DNA of 39,403 nucleotides from a virus, in the IMG/VR virus record IMGVR_UViG_3300034019_000927, positions 1 through 39,403 of that record, one strand, 5' to 3'. Under the pieces are notes generated by a model. It had not been told where the DNA came from. It did no database searches and was given only the letters and a program-made list of their open reading frames with translations. Made by a program: the position numbers and the translations under genes. Shown here piece after piece: positions 34,942 through 39,403 of the stretch; within the stretch, counting starts at the first letter, position 1, and each line of letters begins with the position of its first letter.

Positions 34942-36113
34942 GCGGAGCGAAGGACAAAGGGGCGGGCCACGGGTCCGCCCCTTTGCGTTGGGGGCAGCGG
35001 GTGCGACAGTGGATCCGCCCTGCGGCGGGCGGCGGCCCCATGACCGTGGGCGAGGCGGCCGAGGTGGCGCTGGACCCGGCCACGGGCCGCTGGTCGCGCG
35101 AGACGGGGCACGGGAAGGAGGTGGCGCGCGCGCTGGCGCTGGCGGCTGCACACTGGGGCGCCGACCGGCCGTGGGGCACCCTCACCCGGGGTGACTGGCG
35201 CAGCCTCTGGCGGTGGCGCCTCACCGTGCTGCGCGAGGCCGGCCACGGCGGGCACCGGGGCACCGAGCTGGTGGTGCAGCGCGCCGCCACCGTGGCGCGG
35301 TGGCTGGTGGAGGAGGGCCACGTGGTCCGCATCGTCGGCCCGGAGCGGGAGTGGCGCCTCCGGCTGGCCGAGGACTACCACCGGCTGGCCGGGGACGGCC
35401 CGGAGCCGCGCCGACCCCGCCACACCCTCGAGGAGCTGCGCCGGATCCTGCAGGCGGCGGAACAAGCCGACCCTCGGTTCCGGCTGCTGCTGGCGCTGGG
35501 CGCCGAGCTCCGGCTGGGGCAGGTGGTGCGCTGCCGGCGCCGCGACCTCGACCTGCAGGGGGGCACCCTGACCGTGCGCGGCCGGGGCCGGAAGCGGGGC
35601 GTGGTGGTCGAGCTTACCGCCGGCCAGCAGGCAGCCGCGCTAGAGGCGCTGGAGGGCTATCTGAGCGAGCTGGAGGGCTCAGGGCAGGATTACCCCTTAT
35701 TCCCGTGCGGACAGCTTCCCGGGGGCCGCAGCGGGGCAGCACGGGCCTGTCCCACCCGGCACCTGTCCGCGCGCCCGGTTGGCCGGCGGTGGGTGGTGGC
35801 CCAGTTCGCGATGGTGGAGGCGGCTGCCGGCGTGCCGCACCGCCCGGGCCGGGGGGCGTATGGGATCCGGCGCGCGGCGGTGGACGCGGTGAAGGCGCTG
35901 GGGGTGTCGCGCGAGGGGCTGATGGCGCACGGCGGCTGGACGGACACGGCCGTCCCGGACCGCATCTACGCCGAGCAGCAGGCCGAGTACGCGCGGGCAG
36001 AGGCCGCACGCCTACGGGCGCGCGTCCGAAACGAACGACGATGGGCCAGCGAGGAGTTGAACCTCGGACCTCACGCTTATCAGACAGGGGATGCGAAGAA
36101 CTCACCGCACTAG
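34938..36113 (+). CDS. int: Tyrosine-type integrase
   Basis: Site-specific recombinase of 391 residues. The N-terminal arm and core-binding regions (about 30-150) contain the SAM-like helix TVLREAGHGG...ELVVQRAATVARWLVEEGHV. The catalytic domain starts near 160 and shows box I Arg192 (GAELRLGQVVR), a basic beta-hairpin (RGRGRKR, candidate Lys219), box II Arg311 in AYGIRRAAVD, His331 (AHGGW) and nucleophile Tyr344 (RIYAEQ). The usual box II His is Tyr308. Residues 369-382 are encoded by the attP core, so the protein's C terminus changes on integration. It integrates the phage into host tRNA-Ile(GAU). Confidence 0.88.
   Translation: MSGAKDKGAGHGSAPLRWGQRVRQWIRPAAGGGPMTVGEAAEVALDPATGRWSRETGHGKEVARALALAAAHWGADRPWGTLTRGDWRSLWRWRLTVLREAGHGGHRGTELVVQRAATVARWLVEEGHVVRIVGPEREWRLRLAEDYHRLAGDGPEPRRPRHTLEELRRILQAAEQADPRFRLLLALGAELRLGQVVRCRRRDLDLQGGTLTVRGRGRKRGVVVELTAGQQAAALEALEGYLSELEGSGQDYPLFPCGQLPGGRSGAARACPTRHLSARPVGRRWVVAQFAMVEAAAGVPHRPGRGAYGIRRAAVDAVKALGVSREGLMAHGGWTDTAVPDRIYAEQQAEYARAEAARLRARVRNERRWASEELNLGPHAYQTGDAKNSPH
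36042..36083 (-). other. attP core: 3' half of tRNA-Ile(GAU)
   Basis: Read on the minus strand, these 42 bases match the 3' half of tRNA-Ile: anticodon loop CTGATAA (36077-36083), anticodon 3' stem GCGTG, variable AGGTC, T-arm with 5-bp stem CGAGG/CCTCG around TTCAACT, acceptor strand CTGGCCC and discriminator A. The next bases 5' on this strand (CCTGT) do not pair with GCGTG, so identity ends at the anticodon loop, as in phages that integrate into tRNA genes and restore the 3' end. The core lies inside the integrase coding sequence. Confidence 0.85.
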
Positions 36114-36133
36114 CACGTAGCATACCCTACGGG

Positions 36134-36162
36134 TTGACGAATCACCGCTCCGGTGGCATTGT
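36134..36162 (+). promoter_or_regulatory. Weak rightward promoter candidate upstream of the initiator
   Basis: TTGACG (36134-36139) is followed after 17 bases by CATTGT (36157-36162), three matches to the -10. The preceding ACCCTACGGG resembles the GGTAGG-type sites. It could drive the replication genes after integrase, but the poor -10 makes this uncertain. Confidence 0.3.
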
Positions 36163-36219
36163 GCGGGACAACTGACGCACGGCCCTGTTGGAGCAGGACG
36201 CCGAGCCCGTAGCATCCCG

Positions 36220-36296
36220 GCCCCCCGTCTGCAGGGTGCCGTCCGCCGACACCCCCCTTGCTCGGCGCGACGGACTCCACCCCTGCAGCGGGGGGC
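36220..36296. other. Large nested inverted repeat before the initiator gene
   Basis: Outer arms 36220-36238 and 36278-36296 pair over 18 of 19 bases with one bulge on each side. Inside, GTCCG (36241-36245) pairs with CGGAC (36271-36275) and CCGA (36246-36249) with TCGG (36262-36265). The structure ends 15 bases before the initiator ATG. It is much longer than a usual terminator and has no U-tract. Possible roles are a replication or regulatory cruciform, or an RNA element controlling the initiator. Confidence 0.65.
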
Positions 36297-36311
36297 TATG
36301 CTTTGGACCCT

Positions 36312-36776
36312 ATGCCGAACCTGTGCATCATCCCGGCCCGGGCGTTGTTTGATCCGGAGCTGACCTATCCCCAGCTCCGCGCGCTGCTGGCGGTAGGACT
36401 CCATACGGACCGCTATGGCGACAACGTGTGGGCCTCGAACTCCACGCTGGCGGTCGAGGCGCGCATGGACGTGCGCGACCTCCGTCGATGCCTCCGTGAG
36501 CTGGAGGAGATGGGCTACCTGTCGCGTATTCGGCGGGTGCACCCCGGCGGCGGGACCGCCACCAGCCTCATCTCGGTGCGGCTGGACGACCCCATCCCGA
36601 CGGAGCCCGTGGTGGCGCAGGTGGGGGGAGGGTCAACGCTACCCTCCCCCCGGGGGGGAGGGGTCGTGGACCCCGGGGGGGAGGGGCCCGGTACCCCTCC
36701 CGGGGAGGGGTCCGGAGCCCCGGGGGGGGAGGGGTCCGGGCCCCCTCCAAACGACCCCAATAAACGACCCCAGTGA
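36312..36776 (+). CDS. Replication initiator (lambda O-like), winged helix
   Basis: I start at ATG 36312, since the open frame upstream to 36258 runs through the stem-loop. Residues about 15-75 form a winged helix (LTYPQLRALLAVGLHT, NSTLAVEARMDVRDLRRCLRELEEMGYLSRIRR), as in O-type initiators and helix-turn-helix replication proteins. The C-terminal 45 residues are low-complexity (Gly, Pro, Glu) because they are encoded by the GC iterons, which suggests that the gene carries its own origin, as in lambda O. It would bind the iterons and recruit the helicase via the downstream genes. The C-terminal domain that should follow is not in this frame; see the downstream gene. Confidence 0.75.
   Translation: MPNLCIIPARALFDPELTYPQLRALLAVGLHTDRYGDNVWASNSTLAVEARMDVRDLRRCLRELEEMGYLSRIRRVHPGGGTATSLISVRLDDPIPTEPVVAQVGGGSTLPSPRGGGVVDPGGEGPGTPPGEGSGAPGGEGSGPPPNDPNKRPQ
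36623..36651. other. Perfect 11-bp stem-loop at the left edge of the iterons
   Basis: GGGGGGAGGGT (36623-36633) and ACCCTCCCCCC (36641-36651) pair perfectly around a 7-base loop, within the initiator coding sequence. It abuts the first iteron and is part of the same structured block. Confidence 0.7.
36649..36742 (+). other. Candidate replication origin: GC iterons inside the initiator gene
   Basis: Four copies of a (C)3-4 G4-8 AGGGG unit, most followed by TC, begin at about 36649, 36671, 36699 and 36718. They are followed by the less GC-rich stretch 36747-36780, with an 11-base direct repeat. Iterons inside the initiator gene next to an easily opened segment match the layout of the lambda origin. 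The initiator would bind the repeats and melt the neighbouring region. Simple low-complexity expansion is the alternative. Confidence 0.6.
36749..36772 (+). repeat. Direct repeat AAACGACCCCA x2 beside the iterons
   Basis: AAACGACCCCA occurs at 36749-36759 and 36762-36772, two bases apart. It is the least GC-rich stretch in the origin candidate and ends at the initiator stop codon, so it could be the duplex-unwinding side of the origin. Confidence 0.65.
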
Positions 36777-36811
36777 ACGTCCTTCACCGCCGCCGCCGCA
36801 AACGTCGAACG

Positions 36812-36826
36812 GTCGGGAAGCCTACC
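36812..36826 (-). promoter_or_regulatory. Isolated operator-like site
   Basis: These 15 bases are identical to 4286-4300 within the leftward promoter (minus strand GGTAGGCTTCCCGAC). No TTGACG or -10 accompanies it here, so it is an operator without a promoter, inside or just before the downstream replication gene. It may let the repressor block transcription or origin activity. Confidence 0.5.
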
Positions 36827-36846
36827 TGACGTTTCCGCATGAACTG

Positions 36847-37209
36847 ATGCAGGCCGCGTACGAAGAGCTGCTGGGGTCGGCGCCGAGTCCGACGAGCGTG
36901 GACGCCTATCTGCGCGGGCTGACGCAAGGGTTGGGGAACGCGCTGGGGAAGCCGGTCACCCTCCACGACATTGGGATGGCGCTGATGGAGCTGCAGGCGA
37001 ACGGGCATGCGTGGAACGGGGCCCTGTTCCGGGGCTACCTCCGCAAGCAGCAGGAGACCCAGCGCAAGGACGCCGAGTCCGAGGTGGCCGCAGCGGCGCA
37101 GGCGGCGGCGCCGAAGAAGGCCCAGACGTGGGACGAGGTGATCGCCCACTTCGAGGCTGAGGAAGCGCGCGAGAAGGCCAAGGCGCAGGGGGTAGGCTCT
37201 CATGCGTGA
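36847..37209 (+). CDS. Replication-region protein, start uncertain (120 aa or longer)
   Basis: From ATG 36847 the product is 120 residues, but the frame reads protein-like upstream to about 36780 (REAYLTFPHEL) without an in-frame start. That region is in the +1 frame relative to the initiator, so a frameshift fusion to the initiator or a non-standard start is possible. The visible part has MQAAYEELLGSAPSPTSVDAYLRGLTQGLGNALGKPV, DIGMALMELQANGHAWNGALFRGYLRKQQ and a charged Ala-rich helix. It could supply the missing C-terminal domain of the initiator. Its stop overlaps the next gene. Confidence 0.6.
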   Translation: MQAAYEELLGSAPSPTSVDAYLRGLTQGLGNALGKPVTLHDIGMALMELQANGHAWNGALFRGYLRKQQETQRKDAESEVAAAAQAAAPKKAQTWDEVIAHFEAEEAREKAKAQGVGSHA

Positions 37210-37654
37210 AACCGTCGGCAAGGTGCACATCGCCAAGCAGCTCGCTCGGCTCAACACCGTGTTCCCTAAGTACGGCGACAAGGAGCTCGAGGGGCTGGTG
37301 TACGGCTACCACGACGCGCTGCACGACCTTGACACCGAGCAGCTTGAGGCGGCGGTCAGCATTGCGATCCGCAACGAACCCCGCTTCCCGGTCCCGGCCA
37401 AGTTGCGCGAGCACTCGCGGAGCTGGACGACCGCGACGCGGCTGCAGCATCAGCCTGTGCTCCGCGAGGATGAGCCGGCGGTGGGATGCCGCACGTGCGG
37501 CTCGCGGCCCCGGCTTGCCATCACGCGGCAGACGCACTGGAAGACCGGCGAGGTGACGCTGCTGCAGCGCTACCTGCTGGCGTGCGACCCTCACCAGCAC
37601 CCGGCTGGCACGGGCTACATCCCTCTCCCGGAGCACTTCGTCGAATGGGCCTGA
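37202..37654 (+). CDS. Possible helicase-loader-like replication protein, 150 aa
   Basis: ATG 37202 overlaps the previous stop. The N-terminal 75 residues (HIAKQLARLNTVFPKYGDKELEGLVYGYHDALHDLDTEQLEAAVSIAIRNEPRFPVPAKLREHSR) are the helical pattern typical of small phage loader proteins that link the initiator to DnaB, with RFPVPAKLRE being especially typical. The C-terminal part holds a zinc-like Cys/His set: CRTCGSRPR, then ACDPHQH. The arrangement initiator, middle gene, loader mirrors lambda O-P. Confidence in a replication role is moderate. Confidence 0.65.
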   Translation: MRETVGKVHIAKQLARLNTVFPKYGDKELEGLVYGYHDALHDLDTEQLEAAVSIAIRNEPRFPVPAKLREHSRSWTTATRLQHQPVLREDEPAVGCRTCGSRPRLAITRQTHWKTGEVTLLQRYLLACDPHQHPAGTGYIPLPEHFVEWA

Positions 37655-37845
37655 CTTTTTACTTCGGCATCTTCGCGGCGGTCTTTTTCGCGAGCTTTAC
37701 CAGCAGCTACGTGATCGCGCTGCTTAACTACCGCACGATGCATCGCATGATTGGTGAGCGCGACCGGAAGCGGCAGGAGTTGTTGGACCGCATGGCGGCA
37801 GAGGCGATGATCGAGCTGTCGCGTCACCGTGGAGACGATCTGTGA
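37645..37845 (+). CDS. Small membrane protein, 66 aa
   Basis: ATG 37645 lies within the end of the loader-like gene. The product begins MGLTFYFGIFAAVFFASFTSSYVIALLNY, one long hydrophobic span, followed by a basic helical cytoplasmic tail (HRMIGERDRKRQELLDRMAAEAMIELSRHR). Function unknown. It is one of two consecutive small membrane genes. Confidence 0.6.
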   Translation: MGLTFYFGIFAAVFFASFTSSYVIALLNYRTMHRMIGERDRKRQELLDRMAAEAMIELSRHRGDDL

Positions 37846-37949
37846 GCGCCGACACGGTGGTCCGATTGGCGCTGCTGGTGCTGCTTGCGGCGGCGCTCTT
37901 GGCTTTTGTCGTGGGTCTGGCCGCTTTGACTGGAGGCCACCGTGACTGA
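37842..37949 (+). CDS. Single-span membrane peptide, 35 aa
   Basis: A tiny frame from GTG 37842, overlapping the upstream stop (GTGA), to TGA 37947-37949, overlapping the next gene's GTG at 37942. The product starts MSADTVVRLALLVLLAAALLAF and is essentially one transmembrane helix with a short charged end. The coupled overlaps on both sides are the main evidence that it is translated. Confidence 0.5.
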   Translation: MSADTVVRLALLVLLAAALLAFVVGLAALTGGHRD

Positions 37950-38283
37950 CCGTCCCAGTGACCCGGCAGACAAGGCCGCCGACGGCGCGTTCGGTGGCGT
38001 GACATCGCACCGCGCCGGGTACGGCGACCGGCTGGCGCGCGTGGAGGAGTGGCTGCGGAAGCACCCGAGCGCCACGCTGGCGAGCGGGGAGGGCTGGGCG
38101 CTGGTGGAGGAGATCGACCGGCTGCGTGCCGCCATCGACCGGGTGCGGGCGCTTCATGCACCGCAGGAGTACACGATATGGTCTGGCGCTCGCCTGCAAC
38201 GCTGCACGCATTCCCGTGACGAAACTGGATACTGCCTGCCATACCCCTGTCCCACCCTCCGCGCCTTGGACGGTGACGCATGA
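37942..38283 (+). CDS. Zinc-motif small protein, paralogue 1, 113 aa
   Basis: Starts at GTG 37942. A helical N-terminal and middle part (RLARVEEWLRKHPSATLASGEGWALVEEIDRLRAAIDRVRALHAP) is followed by a Cys-containing end (RCTHSRDETGYCLPYPCPTLRALDGDA). The IDRVRALHxP...C....PCPTLRALD ending is shared with the next gene and is a pattern I know from many actinobacterial phage proteins of unknown function. Three Cys with one His could bind zinc. Confidence 0.7.
   Translation: MTDRPSDPADKAADGAFGGVTSHRAGYGDRLARVEEWLRKHPSATLASGEGWALVEEIDRLRAAIDRVRALHAPQEYTIWSGARLQRCTHSRDETGYCLPYPCPTLRALDGDA
38125..38151 (+). repeat. 27-bp direct repeat, copy 1
   Basis: These 27 bases recur exactly at 38424-38450, encoding the shared RAAIDRVRA segment of two adjacent paralogous genes. 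The exact nucleotide identity indicates recent duplication or gene conversion. Confidence 0.85.
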
Positions 38284-38582
38284 CGCGCGACGAGATGCAG
38301 GCACAAATGGAACTACTGCGGCAGGAGAACGACCGGCTGCGGCGTGCACGCAGCGTTCTGGTGGAAGACTTTGTAGGCGCGCGCAAGGAGAAGGCGACGC
38401 TGCGCGAAGAAAACGCCCAGCTCCGTGCCGCCATCGACCGGGTGCGGGCGTTGCACGCTCCGATTTACAAGCCGATTGGGTGGGGGACGCTGGTTCTGTG
38501 CGCCCAATGCCAAGATGACGATGGCGATCTACGCTACCATCCCTGCCCCACCCTCCGCGCCCTCGACGGGGAGGACGCATGA
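38280..38582 (+). CDS. Zinc-motif small protein, paralogue 2, 100 aa
   Basis: ATG 38280 overlaps the previous stop. The N-terminal half is a coiled coil (EMQAQMELLRQENDRLRRARSVLVEDF, KATLREENAQLRAAIDRV), followed by a compact metal-binding-like end (LCAQCQDDDGDLRYHPCPTLRALDGED): CxxC then HPC. It shares its C-terminal half with paralogue 1, including an exact 27-base stretch. The coiled coil differs, so the pair may present the same metal module on different oligomers. Confidence 0.7.
   Translation: MTRDEMQAQMELLRQENDRLRRARSVLVEDFVGARKEKATLREENAQLRAAIDRVRALHAPIYKPIGWGTLVLCAQCQDDDGDLRYHPCPTLRALDGEDA
38424..38450 (+). repeat. 27-bp direct repeat, copy 2
   Basis: Second exact copy of the 27-base string at 38125-38151, in paralogue 2. 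A second, shorter shared string (CCACCCTCCGCGCC, at 38252 and 38548) covers the PTLRAL codons. Confidence 0.85.
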
Positions 38583-39244
38583 CGCGCTGGATCCGTGACC
38601 TGTGGGACCGGCTGACCCGCCGCCGTCCCCGCATGGTGGTCGGCGTGGTGTGCCACCTTCTGCGCCCCGAGGACATCGCCGCCCTGCGCGAGATGGGGGT
38701 GCGGCACGTCCGCCTGTCGCTCTACGGCGACGACTACGGCAGCCAGTGGATCGACGCGGCGCTGGCCGAGGGGTGGGACGTGCTGGCCGTCAGCTACCGC
38801 GACCCCGCCGTCTGGGAGAGCGACCGCCAGCGGTGGCCCGCCGTCTCGTGGCAGTATGGCAACGAGCCCGCTTTGGACGCCACGCCGACCACCCCGGGCC
38901 GCTGCTGCCCGGGGATGCGAACGGACAGCCCGCCCGACGCCATGCGTCGGTACGCCGACCGGATGCCGGTGGGGCAGATCTTCTGCTTCCACAGCTACGG
39001 CCAGCCGCTGACGCTGGCGGCCGAGCGGCGGCTGGAGGCGATCCGGGGTATCACCCGCACCATCTGGTGTACCGAGACGGGGCAGATCGGCGGCACCGAG
39101 CAGGAGCTGCGCGACACGCTGCGGACCTTGGACCGCGCCAAGGTGGAGCGCACCTACTGCTACGCGCTATACAGCGACCACGGGTACACGATGACCCCGG
39201 GCCAGCGGGCCGCGATCCGGGCGTGGATCGGGGGGCGCGCATGA
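38579..39244 (+). CDS. Glycoside-hydrolase-like TIM-barrel protein, 221 aa
   Basis: ATG 38579 overlaps the stop of paralogue 2. After a basic start, strands alternate with helices: MVVGVVCHLL, VRHVRLSLYG, WDVLAVSY, VSWQYGNEP, IFCFHSYG, TIWCTETGQIGG, RTYCYALYSDHG. The NEP motif (Glu96) and TETG (Glu166) correspond to the acid/base and nucleophile Glu at the ends of strands 4 and 7 in clan A glycoside hydrolases. The protein is short for the clan (usually over 300). There is no signal peptide. A sugar-processing enzyme in this early small-gene operon, away from the tail genes, is unusual. Substrate unknown. Confidence 0.65.
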   Translation: MTRWIRDLWDRLTRRRPRMVVGVVCHLLRPEDIAALREMGVRHVRLSLYGDDYGSQWIDAALAEGWDVLAVSYRDPAVWESDRQRWPAVSWQYGNEPALDATPTTPGRCCPGMRTDSPPDAMRRYADRMPVGQIFCFHSYGQPLTLAAERRLEAIRGITRTIWCTETGQIGGTEQELRDTLRTLDRAKVERTYCYALYSDHGYTMTPGQRAAIRAWIGGRA

Positions 39245-39403
39245 CGGAAGCCGAGGCGTGGCGCGAGATCGCGCGGCGGATCGTGGAAGGGGAGTGGTCA
39301 AGGCTTGAGCTGTGCTATGACGCGCACAAGCTATACCTCCAATCTCAGATAGACCGTCCACTCTCTGTAAAGATGCGCGAGCGCCTTGAGCAACATATAG
39401 GAC
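39241..39403 (+). CDS. Small hypothetical protein, 5' part (continues at 104-195)
   Basis: ATG 39241 overlaps the stop of the glycoside-hydrolase-like gene. The frame runs off the window end and continues, through the identical overlap, to the stop at 193-195; the complete product is 84 residues. The product is helical, Glu- and Arg-rich, with one Cys (LELCYDAHKLYL). Function unknown. Its AT content is higher than its neighbours' in the stretch 39310-39403. Confidence 0.75.
   Translation, partial: MTEAEAWREIARRIVEGEWSRLELCYDAHKLYLQSQIDRPLSVKMRERLEQHIG
39301..39403. repeat. Terminal direct repeat, right copy
   Basis: Exact copy of bases 1-103. See the left copy for interpretation: circular-assembly overlap, since a gene reads through it in frame. 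Confidence 0.9.

Noticed and set aside
36035-36090. Complete tRNA gene
   Set aside because: Only the 3' half (anticodon loop to discriminator) is present; the 5' acceptor, D-arm and anticodon 5' stem are missing, so it is an attachment-site remnant and not a functional tRNA.

Overview
The window is best read as one complete, circularly assembled genome of a temperate, high-GC, short-tailed (podovirus-type) bacteriophage of about 39.3 kb. The last 103 bases repeat the first 103 exactly, and one small gene runs across that join, so the ends are an assembly cut in a circular or circularly permuted molecule. Short-tailed morphology is inferred. There is a P22-size portal, a scaffold, a coat protein with an apparent insertion domain, a connector, a beta-rich nozzle-like protein, a fibre and a run of four large internal (ejection) proteins, with no tape-measure or major tail-tube gene. 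The host cannot be named. The attP carries the 3' half of a bacterial tRNA-Ile(GAU), the promoters are sigma70-like, and two small genes carry a C-terminal motif (CPTLRALD) that I associate with actinobacterial phages. The last point is weak evidence.

Layout. 39241-195 (across the join) to 2231, rightward: small accessory genes ending in a RusA-like Holliday junction resolvase. 2233-5824, leftward: an island of eleven small genes of unknown function. It has three sigma70 promoters that share an operator-like sequence, and five of its genes are each followed by a perfect GC-rich stem-loop. 5825-5958: the divergent control region, with an inverted repeat and a near-perfect parS (ParB-binding) site. 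5959-30018, rightward: DNA packaging (TerS-like, TerL), a PD-(D/E)XK nuclease, a first fibre-like gene, portal, scaffold, coat, connector, nozzle, tail fibre and ejection proteins. 30042-31753: lysis genes (membrane protein, holin, CHAP endolysin, spanin-like protein). 31560-32481: an immunity switch with a leftward CI-like repressor and a rightward Cro-like protein, separated by candidate promoters and operators. 32543-36113: recombination and integration (DnaQ-like exonuclease, RecT, tyrosine integrase). 36042-36311: attP in the integrase 3' end, then a large nested inverted repeat. 36312-37654: replication initiator with GC-rich iteron-like repeats inside the gene (lambda O type), a downstream replication gene and a possible helicase loader. 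37645-39403: small membrane and zinc-motif proteins and a glycoside-hydrolase-like TIM-barrel protein.

How it works together (inference). After entry the Cro side of the switch opens the rightward early operon. RecT, the exonuclease and RusA handle recombination, and the initiator with its loader starts theta replication at the iterons within its own gene. Alternatively the CI-like repressor shuts the early promoters by binding a GGGTAGG-type site that recurs at the leftward promoters, between cI and cro, and inside the replication region, and the integrase inserts the genome into a host tRNA-Ile gene. The structural and lysis genes form one long rightward late block. The most unusual features are the parS site in the divergent control region, the shared operator/promoter cassettes over the leftward island, the hairpin-punctuated small genes, and the glycoside-hydrolase-like early gene. 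No non-coding stretch exceeds 300 bases; the two largest (5825-5958 and 36114-36311) are described as features.
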